A DNA stretch of 64,000 nt from Methylobacterium soli (GCF_008806385.1 NZ_VZZK01000012.1:62001-126000), one strand, 5' to 3'. Shown: positions 29,405 through 39,320, numbered from the stretch's first letter. Notes: generated by a model from the letters alone, not told the origin. Program-made: numbers and translations.

Positions 29405-30025
29405 ATGCCGACCCTCGGGGTGATCCTCGCAGGGGGGCTGTCACGCCGGATGGGAGGCGGGGACAAGCCGCTGCGGAGGCTCGCTGGCCGCACCCTGCTC
29501 GACCGCGTGGCCGCGCGCTTCGCCCCGCAATGCGCGGCGGGCCTCATCCTCAATGCCAATGGCGACCCGACACGCTTCGCCAGCCTCGGCCTGCTTATGG
29601 TCCCGGATGGCGTGCCCAACAATCCGGGCCCCCTCGCGGGCATCCTGGCCGGCCTCGATCATGCCGCGGTCCATCATCCGGAGGCCCGGAACATCGTGAG
29701 CGTGACCGGGGACGCACCGTTTCTGCCGGCCGATCTGGTCACGCGTCTCGACGCCGCTCGTCAGGATGCGGGCGTCCCGATCGTCGTGGCGGCATCCGGC
29801 GGACGCCAGCATTTCACGACGGCACTCTGGGACGTCTCTCTGCGGGCGGATCTGCGGGAGGCCTTGGTGGAGCGCGATGAGCGCCGCGTCGGCGCCTACC
29901 TCGCGCGCCACGGCGCGGCCGCGGTCGAATGGCCGATCGAGCCGGTCGATCCGTTCCTCAACGTCAATACGCTGGAGGACTTGGACCGCGCGGAACTGCT
30001 GCTCGCGCGCCTCGATCCTCCATAG
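29405..30025 (+). CDS. mobA: Molybdenum cofactor guanylyltransferase
   Basis: MobA attaches GMP to Mo-molybdopterin, giving the bis-MGD cofactor used by DMSO-reductase-family enzymes. The 206-residue protein opens with the nucleotide-binding GVILAGGLSRRMGGGDKPL, followed by GPLAGILAGLD and SVTGDAPFLP, the family metal/base motifs, and ends with VDPFLNVNTLEDL. The start is 3 bp after the Mrp/ApbC stop, with the ribosome site inside the upstream gene. A bis-MGD enzyme gene lies at 42.5-44.6 kb, a likely client. Confidence 0.93.
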   Translation: MPTLGVILAGGLSRRMGGGDKPLRRLAGRTLLDRVAARFAPQCAAGLILNANGDPTRFASLGLLMVPDGVPNNPGPLAGILAGLDHAAVHHPEARNIVSVTGDAPFLPADLVTRLDAARQDAGVPIVVAASGGRQHFTTALWDVSLRADLREALVERDERRVGAYLARHGAAAVEWPIEPVDPFLNVNTLEDLDRAELLLARLDPP

Positions 30026-30100
30026 GGCGCCCTGCCCTACAAACGCGAAGGGCCCGCGCCTCCCGGCGCGAGCGCTCCGATTCCGGGATTGGTCGTCCGG

Positions 30101-30559
30101 TCAGGCCGCCGCGACACTCGCCTTCACGATCCGGTCGGGATCGCGGACGGGTTCGCCGCGCTTGATCGTGTCGACGACGTCCATGCCCTCCACGACCTTG
30201 CCCCAGACCGTGTACTGCTTGTCGAGGAAGCGTGCGTCGCCGAAGCAGATGAAGAATTGCGAGTTCGCCGAGTGCGGGAAGTTGGTGCGCGCCATCGAGC
30301 AGGTGCCACGCACGTGCGGCTCGCTGTTGAACTCGGCGTTCAGGTCCGGCAGGTCGGATCCGCCCGAGCCGGTTCCGGTCGGGTCGCCGGTCTGGGCCAT
30401 GAAGCCGTCGATGACGCGATGGAACGGCACGCCGTCGTAGAAGCCCTGTGCGGATAGCGTCTTGATGCGCTCGACATGGTTCGGAGCCAAGTCGGGGCGC
30501 AGCTCGATGACGACGCGGCCCTTTGTGGTCTCCAGGACGAGAGTTTCGGTGTCAGCCAT
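30101..30559 (-). CDS. ppiB: Peptidyl-prolyl cis-trans isomerase, cyclophilin type (cytosolic)
   Basis: This cyclophilin catalyses proline isomerisation during protein folding. The 152-residue protein has no signal peptide. It carries FYDGVPFHRVIDGFMAQTGD (catalytic Arg in FHRVI) and ANSQFFICF, and lacks only the long loops of eukaryotic members. The ATG at 30559 has AAGGAG 10 nt upstream; a TTG 3 codons earlier is less likely. A second, exported cyclophilin follows upstream at 31.1-31.7 kb. The pair next to coaD and gyrA is a common alphaproteobacterial order. Confidence 0.92.
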   Translation of the reverse strand: MADTETLVLETTKGRVVIELRPDLAPNHVERIKTLSAQGFYDGVPFHRVIDGFMAQTGDPTGTGSGGSDLPDLNAEFNSEPHVRGTCSMARTNFPHSANSQFFICFGDARFLDKQYTVWGKVVEGMDVVDTIKRGEPVRDPDRIVKASVAAA

Positions 30560-31116
30560 GGTCTCCAAGCTCCTTAGTCTTCGGATTCCCGATACAGTGA
30601 GCGAAGCGCCACCGGGCGCCCCGCGATCGCCCCGCCGAGGGCGGGTGTGATGTGAGCCGGCGTGGAGCGCCGGATCGATGCGAGCGTCGTGCGGAGCTCA
30701 GCCGCTCTGGCTTGGCTGCCGGCCGCACCCGCCGCGAAGGTGTTGCGCGCCACTTCGATCAGCCGGCCGACGCGAGGCGAAGCGTGCCGTGACCGGGACG
30801 CCCCGCGCGTGCTCCGACCCCGTTGGCGCCCCGCAGCAGGCTGCCGGAACAGCGTCGCGTTCTGGCAGCGAGTTCGCAGCCTGCCCAGGCCCTGACCGCA
30901 GCGAGACTACGACAGGCCCGGGCAGCATCCGCGGCGGCTTGCGGGGCAACGATCCCCGAGAGATGCCCGATCTCCGGGTCGGATCAGCACCAGGGTCGTG
31001 GCCGCGCGAGCCGTTCCCGCCGCAATCCTACCCGCGATCGCTGCCACGGTCGAACCTGCGCGGCCGGCGGGCATCCTGCGCCGAACCCGCGCCAAGCGTC
31101 GATCTTTGCCCGGCCG
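30560..31116. other. 557-bp gap between the two cyclophilin genes, no supported gene
   Basis: Apart from a probable ribosome site and leader for the cytosolic cyclophilin, I see no coding frame with a convincing start, no RNA gene and no clear repeat. Short frames on both strands have random composition. It may be remnant or regulatory DNA. Confidence 0.5.
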
Positions 31117-31668
31117 CTACTTGGCCTTCTCGGCCAGCTGCATCTTCACGATCTTGTCCGGGTTCTGCACGCCGCCGCCAGATGCGCCGGGCGCAGCCTT
31201 CTTGATCTTGTCGACGACGTCCTGGCCGTTCGAGACAAGGCCCACGACCGTGTACTGGCCGTTGAGGAACGCCGCGTCACCGAGGCAGATGAAGAACTGC
31301 GAGTTGGCCGAGTTTGGATCGGAGGAGCGGGCCATGCCGACCGTGCCGCGGCGGAACTGGGCGGAGGAGAACTCGGCCGGGATGTTGGGCAGGCTCGATC
31401 CGCCGGTGCCGTTACCGTTCGGATCACCCGTCTGGGCCATGAAGCCGTCCATGACGCGATGGAACTTCAGGCCGTTGTAGAAGCCCTGATTGATCAACGT
31501 CTTGAGTTGCTTGACGTGCTTCGGGGCGAGATCGGGGCGAAGCTCGATGGTGATGCGGCCGTCCTTGGTGTCGAGGTAGACGGTGTTCTCGTCGGCGGCG
31601 CGAGCCGCGCTGGAGAAACCGAGTGCGGCACCGAGCGCGAGCGCGAAGACGGCATTCCGACGGTTCAT
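31117..31668 (-). CDS. ppiA: Peptidyl-prolyl cis-trans isomerase, cyclophilin type (exported)
   Basis: This 183-residue cyclophilin has a signal peptide (MNRRNAVFALALGAALGFSS, cleavage near ARA-ADEN) and should fold proteins in the periplasm. The catalytic region FYNGLKFHRVMDGFMAQTGD and ANSQFFICLGDAAFLNGQ match the cytosolic paralogue. The ATG at 31668 was chosen; an in-frame TTG two codons earlier lies closer to AAGGAG and may also be used. It lies 31 bp after coaD on the same strand. Confidence 0.92.
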   Translation of the reverse strand: MNRRNAVFALALGAALGFSSAARAADENTVYLDTKDGRITIELRPDLAPKHVKQLKTLINQGFYNGLKFHRVMDGFMAQTGDPNGNGTGGSSLPNIPAEFSSAQFRRGTVGMARSSDPNSANSQFFICLGDAAFLNGQYTVVGLVSNGQDVVDKIKKAAPGASGGGVQNPDKIVKMQLAEKAK

Positions 31669-31699
31669 AGGCAAGTGGTCTCCTTGAGAAAGCGTGCGG

Positions 31700-32200
31700 T
31701 CAGGCCGCGGCGAAGCGGGCGGCCAGCCGGGCGGCGACGCTCGGCGGCACGAAGGGCGAGACGTCGCCCCCCATGGCCGCGATCTGCCGCACCAGGGTTG
31801 CGGTGATCGGCCGAACGTGGATCGAGGCCGGAAGAAACACGGTCTGCACCTCGGGCGCCATGGCGCCGTTCATCCCTGCGAGCTGCATCTCGTAATCGAG
31901 GTCCGTGCCGTCGCGAAGACCCCGGATGAACAGCGTGGCACCGAAGCGCCGTGCCGCGTTCACCGCGAGGTCATCGAAGGTGACGATCTCAAGATCCGTG
32001 GCCTCCGCGGCGGCGAGTGGCCCGCAGGTCTCGCGCAGCAATGCCGCGCGGTCCTCGGCCGAGAACAGCGGCGTCTTGCCCGGATGCACCCCGATCGCGA
32101 TCACGAGGCGGGACACGAGACGGCAGGCCTGACGCACAACGTCGAGGTGGCCATTCGTGACCGGGTCGAAGGAGCCGGCATAGAGCGCGGTGCGGATCAT
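31700..32200 (-). CDS. coaD: Phosphopantetheine adenylyltransferase
   Basis: CoaD makes dephospho-CoA from 4'-phosphopantetheine and ATP, the penultimate step of CoA synthesis. The 166-residue protein has the nucleotidyltransferase motif [14 protein letters not shown] at residues ~7-20, [20 protein letters not shown], and the C-terminal [20 protein letters not shown]. Length is normal. The ATG at 32200 fits the family start, although the upstream sequence is pyrimidine-rich and offers no clear ribosome site. It is followed on the same strand by the exported cyclophilin. Confidence 0.95.
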   Translation of the reverse strand: MIRTALYAGSFDPVTNGHLDVVRQACRLVSRLVIAIGVHPGKTPLFSAEDRAALLRETCGPLAAAEATDLEIVTFDDLAVNAARRFGATLFIRGLRDGTDLDYEMQLAGMNGAMAPEVQTVFLPASIHVRPITATLVRQIAAMGGDVSPFVPPSVAARLAARFAAA

Positions 32201-32542
32201 TGCCGGAGGGCGTAGAGCATTTTGCGCACGAACGGAACCGCCGAGCCCCGCAATGGTGCGTGTTCCGGCCGATCGGAGCCCTGCCGCAGCCGGTGGCTGC
32301 CGGCCTCCGGCGCACCGATGTCCCGGATCGTAGACGGAGCCGAGTCCGACCGCGACCGGTCGGAGGTCGCCGACTCCCCTGCCCCGCTGATGCATTCGAC
32401 CGCAAGGCCGAACGGCGCCCGGATCTCGCCGTCGGCAGGCTCGATCGCTCGAAGCGCGCTGTCAGGCGTACCTGTGTCGGAGGTGCCGCAGGACTGACGG
32501 CGGAACAGCTTCAAGGCCGATTGGATGTGGCGTCCCTCAACC
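32201..32542. other. 342-bp gap upstream of coaD, no supported gene
   Basis: The only long frame, on the minus strand, has random-looking composition and no ribosome site, and overlaps the coaD start. A short inverted repeat (TCCGACC, 6-nt spacer, GGTCGGA, around 32348-32367) is the only structure seen. The coaD promoter should be here. Confidence 0.45.
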
Positions 32543-32785
32543 TCAGGCCGCCAGAGGGCCAACGATTGCCGGCTTCGTGCCGTCCGGGCGGCGCATGTCC
32601 TGGGCGGAGAGGTAAGCCGCCAGGAACTCGGAGGTCGTGTGACGGAGCCCGCTCGGATGAGTCACCGTCACGTCCGCGAGGCCGCTGCCGAGGAGTGCGA
32701 GGGCCTTGTCGAGGGCGTCCGTCATCGAGCTGCGCTCGAACGCGATGGAACGGGCGGTATCGGTGGCACTGACCAGGAAATACAC
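32543..32785 (-). CDS. Small hypothetical protein between coaD and gyrA
   Basis: This is an 80-residue protein from GTG 32785, with GAGG upstream. The sequence looks folded: a beta start (YFLVSATDTARSIAFE), a helix (MTDALDKALALLGSGLADV), then TVTHPSGLRHTTSEFLAAYL. It has no membrane or signal segment. It resembles small rhizobial proteins of unknown function by general impression only. Its position in the gyrA-coaD interval and balanced composition support it as a real gene, but no function can be assigned. Confidence 0.55.
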   Translation of the reverse strand: MYFLVSATDTARSIAFERSSMTDALDKALALLGSGLADVTVTHPSGLRHTTSEFLAAYLSAQDMRRPDGTKPAIVGPLAA

Positions 32786-33051
32786 CGCTGACGATCCTCA
32801 ACATGGATGGGGCATGGACCGGACGGCTCGACCCGGTCGTGCGACAGGAGAAAGATTTGACGAACCGCGAGCGCATCCCGCGGAAGATGCTTCCGCGACC
32901 GCTGCGACGACGATCAATGACCGCATGATCGCGGCAATTCATGGAAGAAGTTTTGACGAAGTTGAGTTTTGGCCCTCAGTGACTGCACGAAGTTGAGGCA
33001 GTCTCGATTTTCGCGCAGTCAAGCCGGAATGAGGGGTCCGTAGACGCCGAC

Positions 33052-33085
33052 AAAAAAGAGCGGGCGCCCGATCAGGCGCCCGCTC
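33052..33085 (-). terminator. Rho-independent terminator of gyrA
   Basis: A perfect 11-bp stem (33058-33068 with 33075-33085) and 6-nt loop are followed, in the minus direction, by TTTTTT at 33052-33057. It is 28 bp beyond the gyrA stop. The rest of 32786-33113 shows only two copies of CGAAGTTGAG about 27 bp apart. Confidence 0.95.
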
Positions 33086-33113
33086 GAACCGTCGCTGCAC
33101 GCGGCCCGGCCGG

Positions 33114-35867
33114 TCAGGCGAGCGTGTCGCCGTCGCCCTCGACATCCACCTCGGCTTCGTCCTCACCCTCGATGTGCTCCACGGAGACGACCCGCTCGTC
33201 TTTTGCCGTGTTAAACACGGTGACGCCCTGCGAGGCGCGCCCGACGATGCGGATGTCGTCCACCGGCACGCGGATCAGTTGGCCCGCATTGGTGACCAGC
33301 ATGATCTGGTCGGAGGGCTCCACCGGGAAGGAAGCGACCAGATGGCCGTTGCGCGGATTGACCCGCATCGCCGTGATGCCCTTGCCGCCGCGCCCGGAGG
33401 TCCGGTACTCGAAGGACGAGGAGCGCTTGCCGTAGCCGCGCTCCGAGAGCGTCAGCACGAATTGCTCGTGGGCGCTCATCTCGTTGTAGCGCTCCAGCGA
33501 GATCGCGGAAGCTTCCGTCACGCCCTCCTCAGCCTCAGTCGCATTGTTCTCGTCGCCCTCGCCCGCATCGCCGATGATGGCCCGGCGCATCTTGAGGTAG
33601 CCGGCACGTTCTTCCGGCGAAGCCTCGAAGGCGTTGAGGATCGTCATCGAGATGACGCGGTCGTCCTTGGCGAGGTTGATGCCGCGCACGCCGGTGGAAT
33701 CGCGCCCCTTGAAGACGCGCACGTCCTCGACCGGGAAGCGGATGCACTGCCCATCCTGCGTGGTGAGCAGCACGTTCTGGTCACCCCGGCAGATCTCGAC
33801 GTGAACGATATGGTCGCCCTCGTCGAGCTTCATGGCGATCTTGCCTGAGCGGTTCACCTGTACGAAGTCCGAGAGCTTGTTGCGCCGGACCCCACCGCTT
33901 GCGGTCGCGAACATCACGTCGAGGGTTTCCCAGGATGCCTCGTCCTCGGGCAGCGGCATGATCGTGGTGATGCGCTCGGTGCCCGCATCCATGGCCAGGA
34001 TGTTGACGAGCGCCTTTCCGCGCGCGTTTGGGGCGGCCATCGGCAGGCGCCAGACCTTCTCTTTGTAGACCTGCCCCTGGTTCGAGAAGAACAGGACCGG
34101 CGTGTGGGTGTTGGCCACGAACAGCCGCGTCACGAAATCCTCGTCGCGCGTCGACATGCCGGAGCGGCCCTTGCCGCCGCGTCGCTGGGCCCGATAGGTC
34201 GAGAGCGGCACGCGCTTGACGTAGCCGGCGTGCGACACGGTCACGACCATGTCCTCGCGCTGGATTAGGTCCTCGTCCTCGACATTCGCGTCCCAGTCGA
34301 GGATCACCGTCCGGCGCGGCGTCGCGAACTGCTCGCGCACCTCGGCGAGCTCGCCCTTGACGATCCCCTGGATCCGCGCGCGCGAGCGCAGGATGTCGAG
34401 ATAATCCGCGATCTCCGCTGCGAGTCTCTTCAACTCGTCGCCGACTTCGTCACGCCCGAGGGCAGTGAGGCGCTGGAGGCGCAGGTCGAGGATGGCGCGG
34501 GCCTGCACCTCCGAGAGGCGGTAGGTGCCGTCATCGGCGACGCGGTGGCGCGGATCGTCGACGAGCGCGATCAGCGGTGCGATGTCGTGCGCTGGCCAGT
34601 CGCGGGCCATCAGGGCCTCGCGCGCCGTGTTCGGATCGGGCGAGGTGCGGATCAGCCGGATCACCTCGTCGATATTGGCGACCGCGATGGCGAGGCCGCA
34701 CAGAACGTGGGCGCGTTCGCGAGCCTTGTTCAGAAGAAACTTCGTGCGGCGGGAGACAACCTCCTCGCGGAAATCGACGAAGGCCTGAAGCAGATCCTTC
34801 AGGTTCATCAATTCCGGGCGCCCGCCGTTCAGCGCCACCATGTTGCAGCCGAACGAGGTTTGCAGAGGCGTGTAGCGATAGAGCTGGTTCAGCACCACGT
34901 CGGCCATCGCATCGCGCTTGATCTCGATCACGATGCGCATGCCGTCGCGGTCGGATTCGTCGCGCAAATCCGAGATGCCCTCGATGCGCTTCTCCTTCAC
35001 GAGCTCCGCGATCTTCTCGATCAGCGTGGCCTTGTTCACCTGATACGGGATCTCGGTGAAGATCAGCGCTTCGCGCTCCTTCCGCAATTCCTCGACATGG
35101 GACTTCGCGCGCATGATCACGGAGCCGCGCCCCGTGGCGTATGCCTGCCGGGTCCCGGCACGCCCGAGGATCGAGCCTCCGGTCGGAAAGTCCGGACCGG
35201 GAACGATCTCGTTCAACCCCTCGATGGTGATACCCGGATCGTCGATGAGCGCGACGCAGGCATCGATCAATTCGCCGAGATTGTGCGGCGGAATATTGGT
35301 CGCCATCCCGACCGCGATGCCGCCGGCGCCGTTGACCAGAAGGTTCGGGAAGCGAGCCGGCAGGACTGTCGGCTCCTCGCGCGACTCGTCGTAGTTCGGT
35401 CCGAAATCGACGGTGTTCTTGTCGATGTCGGTGAGCAGCGCGGTGGCGGGCTTGGCGAGGCGCGATTCCGTGTAGCGCATGGCCGCAGCCGAATCGCCGT
35501 CGACCGATCCGAAGTTGCCCTGCCCGTCGATGAGCATCAGCCGCATCGAGAAGTCCTGCGCCATGCGCACCAAGGCGTCGTAGATCGATTGGTCGCCGTG
35601 GGGATGGTAGAGACCAATAACATCGCCGACGATGCGCGCGGATTTGACGTATTTGCGCTCGGGCAGATGGCCCGATTCATAGGCTGCGAACAGGATGCGG
35701 CGATGCACCGGCTTCAGGCCGTCGCGCGCATCGGGCAAGGCCCGGCTCACGATGACGCTCATCGCGTAATCGAGATAGGAGCGGCGCATCTCGTCGGTGA
35801 TGGAAACGGGCTTGATGTCGGTCGCGGGCGGCGGTGCGCCAGCACCCTGATCGTCTTTGTCTGCCAA
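33114..35867 (-). CDS. gyrA: DNA gyrase subunit A
   Basis: GyrA is the DNA-cleaving subunit of gyrase, which adds negative supercoils with GyrB. The 917-residue protein has the active tyrosine Y132 in [11 protein letters not shown], the resistance-determining region [17 protein letters not shown], the GyrA box QRRGGKGR, and an acidic C-terminal tail. It is about 40 residues longer than E. coli GyrA. At the position of E. coli S83 it has Gln (Q93), and at K76 it has Leu (L86). Gln at 83 occurs in rhizobial GyrA to my knowledge; Leu at 76 is less familiar. The start is TTG at 35867 after GGAACAAGATC. A strong terminator follows. Confidence 0.97.
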   Translation of the reverse strand: MADKDDQGAGAPPPATDIKPVSITDEMRRSYLDYAMSVIVSRALPDARDGLKPVHRRILFAAYESGHLPERKYVKSARIVGDVIGLYHPHGDQSIYDALVRMAQDFSMRLMLIDGQGNFGSVDGDSAAAMRYTESRLAKPATALLTDIDKNTVDFGPNYDESREEPTVLPARFPNLLVNGAGGIAVGMATNIPPHNLGELIDACVALIDDPGITIEGLNEIVPGPDFPTGGSILGRAGTRQAYATGRGSVIMRAKSHVEELRKEREALIFTEIPYQVNKATLIEKIAELVKEKRIEGISDLRDESDRDGMRIVIEIKRDAMADVVLNQLYRYTPLQTSFGCNMVALNGGRPELMNLKDLLQAFVDFREEVVSRRTKFLLNKARERAHVLCGLAIAVANIDEVIRLIRTSPDPNTAREALMARDWPAHDIAPLIALVDDPRHRVADDGTYRLSEVQARAILDLRLQRLTALGRDEVGDELKRLAAEIADYLDILRSRARIQGIVKGELAEVREQFATPRRTVILDWDANVEDEDLIQREDMVVTVSHAGYVKRVPLSTYRAQRRGGKGRSGMSTRDEDFVTRLFVANTHTPVLFFSNQGQVYKEKVWRLPMAAPNARGKALVNILAMDAGTERITTIMPLPEDEASWETLDVMFATASGGVRRNKLSDFVQVNRSGKIAMKLDEGDHIVHVEICRGDQNVLLTTQDGQCIRFPVEDVRVFKGRDSTGVRGINLAKDDRVISMTILNAFEASPEERAGYLKMRRAIIGDAGEGDENNATEAEEGVTEASAISLERYNEMSAHEQFVLTLSERGYGKRSSSFEYRTSGRGGKGITAMRVNPRNGHLVASFPVEPSDQIMLVTNAGQLIRVPVDDIRIVGRASQGVTVFNTAKDERVVSVEHIEGEDEAEVDVEGDGDTLA

Positions 35868-36208
35868 GATCTTGTTCCGTCTCGCGGATCTTGAAGTGAG
35901 AGCCGCCTGCCAGAGCCGTGACGTGCCGGCAGCGCACCGCTTCAGTGCCCATGCCGACCGTCTGGAATACGAATGATATCAGTTGGTTAATTAATCATCA
36001 CGAGGCTTCGGCGCAAGGCGCAGTTGCTCCTGCGCGGGCGCTGTTGTGCTGGTTGCCAGCACCGCACATTCTTCAACGGAATGCGTCGCGTGATGGCGCG
36101 CAGTAGCATTCCCACGCGTCATGTCCCGAGGGCATCGCGCAAGCCGCGCGGCTCGCGTCACAACCATCGGCGGCGTTTCACGGATTTCTAGTTCGATCGA
36201 CCGCGCGG
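35868..36208. promoter_or_regulatory. gyrA upstream region
   Basis: This 341-bp gap between recD2 and gyrA has no credible gene. It holds an AT-rich block (about 35966-36000, including GGTTAATTAATC) that stands out from the high-GC surroundings and is the likely gyrA promoter or supercoiling-sensitive region. I could not assign exact -35 and -10 boxes. Confidence 0.45.
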
Positions 36209-38431
36209 TCAGGTCAGACGCAGATCATCCCGGCCGGCTTCGAGCCAATCCCTCATCTTGGTCCACCGACGCCGGGTCCGCGTTCCCCTTATCGCCATGG
36301 CAATCGCCTTGCGCTGACCGATTAGCACGACGAGGCTGCGACCTCGGGTGACCCCGGTATAGAGCAGGTTGCGGGCCAGCATGGTCCAGTGCTGCGTGGT
36401 CACCGGAATCACCACGGCGGGGTATTCCGAACCCTGGCTCTTGTGGATCGTGGTGGCGAAAGCCGGAACCAATGTGTCGAGCTCGGCAAATGGGTAAGCG
36501 ACAGCCCGTCCGTCGAAATCGACGATGAGCAGGCCAGCCTCCGCATCGAGTCCGGTCACACGCCCCAGATCCCCATTGAACACGTCGCGATCGTAGTCGT
36601 TCCGCGTCTCCATCACCCGATCGCCCGGTGCGAAGCGCCATCCGAAGCGCTCGATCTGCGTGGGCGGATCCGGATTGAGCGCGCGCTGCAACGCGTGGTT
36701 CAGATTGCGGGAGCCGAGCGCTCCACGGATCATCGGGGTGAGCACCTGAACGTCGCGGATCGGATCGAGACCGAAGCGCTTCGGAATGCGCTGCGTCACG
36801 ACGTCGAGGAGCTTGGCAACACCCTCCTCGGGGTCTTCGATCTCGATGCAGTAGAAATCGCTGGTGGATCCCCGCTCGGGCCATTCCGGCATCTCGCCGT
36901 GATTGATCCGGTGGGCGTTGACGACGATCCGGCTCTCTGCGGCCTGGCGGAACACTTCGGTCAGGCGGGCGACGGGGAGTCTTCCCGATCGGATGATGTC
37001 GGACAGGACCTGACCCGGTCCGACCGACGGCAGCTGATCGACATCGCCGACGAGGAGAAGCGCTGCCGGTTCCGGCACCGCTTTGAGCAGGGCATTCATC
37101 AGCGGCACGTCGACCATCGAGGCTTCATCGATGACGAGACAATCGCAATCGAGCGGATTCTCGGCATTGCGGCTGAAGCCGCCATTGCGCGGATCAATCT
37201 CGAGGAGCCGGTGGATCGTCTTTGCCTCAATCCCCGTCTGTTCGCTCATGCGCTTGGCAGCCCGGCCCGTCGGTGCGGCGAGGGCCACGCGCATGCCTTT
37301 GGCCGTGAGGATGCGCAGGATCGAATCGAGGGTCGAGGTCTTGCCGACCCCTGGCCCACCGGTGATGACGCAAAGCTTCGAGGCGAGCACCAGGCGCACC
37401 GCCTCGCCCTGAGACGGTGAGAGCTTCTTGCCGGTTCGGTCCTCGACCCAGGGGATTGCCTTCTCGATATCGAGGGCTGCCCAGGGCGGGGTGCCGCCAG
37501 CGCGGATCAGCAGGCGTTCGGCAATGCTGCGCTCGGCCGCATGCAGACCCTTCAGGAACAGACAGGGCTCGCCGTCGAGTTCATCGGCCACGACCGTCTC
37601 GCCCGCGCGGAGCGTTGCCGCGGTGGCCAACCGGATGGCATCCGCATCGACCTCCAGGAGCTTCACGGCGAGCGTCATCAAGTGTTTGGCCGGCAATCCG
37701 CAATGGCCTTCGTCCGTGGCGGTCTGCAATGCGAAGGCGATGCCGGCATCGAGGCGCTGCGGCGCGTACCGGTCGAAACCGAGGCGCATCGCGATGGCGT
37801 CGGCGGTCCGGAACCCGATGCCCCGGATGTCGCGGGCGAGGCGATAGGGATCTTGCGTCATCACGGCGATGGAATCGTGCCCGTAGGTCCGGAAGATGCG
37901 CACAGCCCGCGCCGTGCCGACGCCGCGGGCGTGCAGGAAGATCATAATCTCCCGCACCGCCTTCTGTTCGGCCCAGCCGCGCACGATGCGCTCGGCGCGC
38001 TTCCGGCCGATGCCCGGCACCTCATTCAGGCGGCCGGGCTCTGCCTCGATGATCTCGAAGGTGTCGGCGCCGAACTGCGCCACGATCGCCTTGGCGAGGC
38101 TCGGCCCGATGCCCCGCATCTGCCCGCTGGAGAGATAGCGCTCGATGCCCTCGATGCCGGTCGGCGGCGTCGCCCTCAGGGTGAGCGCCTTGAATTGCAG
38201 GCCGTGCCCGCGGTCGGTGGTCCAGTGGCCGGTGGCGGTGACCCACTCGCCGGCGCCGATGGCGGGGGCATGGCCCACCAGGGGCACGAGGTCGCGCCGG
38301 CCGCGCACCGCGACCTTGAGGACGCAGAACCCGGTCTCGGCATTGTGGAAGGTCACCCGCTCCACCGTGCCGGCGAGCAGGTCGGCGGGCGCTTCCTGGC
38401 GAAATTCAGCGGACCGGACCATGCGGTTCAT
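36209..38431 (-). CDS. recD2: RecD2-type SF1B DNA helicase
   Basis: RecD2 is a 5'-3' helicase that acts outside RecBCD in recombination, replication-fork and mismatch repair. The 740-residue protein has an N-terminal OB-like domain (residues ~15-90), tandem helix-hairpin-helix motifs (MRGIGPSLAKAIVAQFG and NEVPGIGRKRAERIV), Walker A GGPGVGKTS near residue 360, Walker B IDEASMVDVP near 437, LVGDVDQLPSVGPG, and a C-terminal TIHKSQGSEYP motif near 662. The start ATG at 38431 fits the family. It is 100 bp downstream of the phage-type gene with a LexA box, and may be read from the same promoter. Confidence 0.95.
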   Translation of the reverse strand: MNRMVRSAEFRQEAPADLLAGTVERVTFHNAETGFCVLKVAVRGRRDLVPLVGHAPAIGAGEWVTATGHWTTDRGHGLQFKALTLRATPPTGIEGIERYLSSGQMRGIGPSLAKAIVAQFGADTFEIIEAEPGRLNEVPGIGRKRAERIVRGWAEQKAVREIMIFLHARGVGTARAVRIFRTYGHDSIAVMTQDPYRLARDIRGIGFRTADAIAMRLGFDRYAPQRLDAGIAFALQTATDEGHCGLPAKHLMTLAVKLLEVDADAIRLATAATLRAGETVVADELDGEPCLFLKGLHAAERSIAERLLIRAGGTPPWAALDIEKAIPWVEDRTGKKLSPSQGEAVRLVLASKLCVITGGPGVGKTSTLDSILRILTAKGMRVALAAPTGRAAKRMSEQTGIEAKTIHRLLEIDPRNGGFSRNAENPLDCDCLVIDEASMVDVPLMNALLKAVPEPAALLLVGDVDQLPSVGPGQVLSDIIRSGRLPVARLTEVFRQAAESRIVVNAHRINHGEMPEWPERGSTSDFYCIEIEDPEEGVAKLLDVVTQRIPKRFGLDPIRDVQVLTPMIRGALGSRNLNHALQRALNPDPPTQIERFGWRFAPGDRVMETRNDYDRDVFNGDLGRVTGLDAEAGLLIVDFDGRAVAYPFAELDTLVPAFATTIHKSQGSEYPAVVIPVTTQHWTMLARNLLYTGVTRGRSLVVLIGQRKAIAMAIRGTRTRRRWTKMRDWLEAGRDDLRLT

Positions 38432-38531
38432 CGGATCCCCTCAGGGGCTGCCCGCAGCTTTGCCGAGTTTCTGCTGCTTATCGTTGAATATCGACGGGTT
38501 TGACCGCCGGACACACAACCATCGTGCGAAT

Positions 38532-39218
38532 TCAGGCCGCGGCGGCGCGGCGGTTCGATTTGTTGCGCTGGGGCCAGCCGAGGGCGACGAGGCGGGCCTT
38601 GGCGTAGTCGCGGACCTCGTCGCGGGTGCCTTGCGGCATGGCGTTGAGGATCCGCTGGGTCTCGGTGTCGAGCATCAAGTCCGTGACGGCATTGACGGAT
38701 TCGGCCGCGTCGATGCGGCGCTTGAGGTCGCCCTCGGCCTCCGTGACCTCGTCGAAGGGCTCGGAATCATGGAACTCTTCATGCACGGCGTGCACGGTTG
38801 CGGGCTGGCCGCGGCGGAATTCATCCGCTTCCTCCTCGGAATAGACGAGGCCGTGCAACTCGATGAGCTTGAGGATGACCCGGTCCTTGCCGCGCTTCTC
38901 CGCCATGGCGTAGACGTAGGCCGCCTGCTTGCCGGACACGCGGTAATTGACGTTGATCAGGGCCTCGCCGAGGGACCACTCGATCCGCTCGGTGCCGGGC
39001 TTTGCCCCGGGCAGGCGCCCGCGCACCAGGATGACGGCCTCGTCGCGCTCGGCCCGGATGATGGTCGGCGCCTCGAACAGGATGCCGGCCTGGGCGGCGA
39101 TGCGCTCGAGCGTCTTGTGGTAGATGACGGCCGTGCCCTGCACCCGCCAGACGTTGCCCGCGAAGGGCTCGCCGTAGCGCACGAGGATGTCGGCGATCTG
39201 CTTGTCGGCGGTCCGCAT
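38532..39218 (-). CDS. Phage-type protein, candidate single-strand annealing protein, SOS-linked
   Basis: I do not know a named homologue for this 228-residue protein. Residues ~20-130 read NVWRVQGTAVIYHKTLERIA, GEALINVNYRV, AYVYAMAEKRGKDRVILKL and HGLVYSEEEADEF. The MAEKR-x-DR-x-LKL ... VYSEEEAD pattern is what I associate with phage recombination-type proteins and resembles the helix after the beta-sheet in Rad52/ERF-type annealing proteins. The C-terminus (NAMPQGTRDEVRDYAKARL) is a separate helical unit. The ATG at 39218 has GGAG 8 nt upstream. A perfect LexA box lies 88 bp upstream, and ssb and recD2 flank it. An annealing or DNA-damage role is inference. Confidence 0.7.
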   Translation of the reverse strand: MRTADKQIADILVRYGEPFAGNVWRVQGTAVIYHKTLERIAAQAGILFEAPTIIRAERDEAVILVRGRLPGAKPGTERIEWSLGEALINVNYRVSGKQAAYVYAMAEKRGKDRVILKLIELHGLVYSEEEADEFRRGQPATVHAVHEEFHDSEPFDEVTEAEGDLKRRIDAAESVNAVTDLMLDTETQRILNAMPQGTRDEVRDYAKARLVALGWPQRNKSNRRAAAA

Positions 39219-39305
39219 GGGCAACGCTCCGAAGGCTCGAATCGGGATGGGCCGGGCGGCGCAGAGGTGCCGAGAGCCCGGGCTACAACAACCGTCCGTT
39301 GTCTA

Positions 39306-39320
39306 GTTCATGTTTTGTTC
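39306..39320 (-). promoter_or_regulatory. LexA (SOS) box upstream of the candidate annealing gene
   Basis: GTTC (39306-39309), seven bases, GTTC (39317-39320) is an exact match to the alphaproteobacterial LexA box GTTC-N7-GTTC. A third GTTC follows at 39323-39326. It is 88 bp before the start codon at 39218. Confidence 0.8.

Noticed and set aside
30907-31095. Short minus-strand frame between the cyclophilins
   Set aside because: Arg/Gly/Ala-rich without folded pattern or start signal.
32197-32562. Minus-strand frame upstream of coaD
   Set aside because: Composition is random, it overlaps the coaD start, and no ribosome site is present.
35580-35600. Acquired quinolone-resistance change in gyrA
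   Set aside because: Gln at this position is, to my knowledge, usual in rhizobial GyrA, so it cannot be called a mutation from sequence alone.
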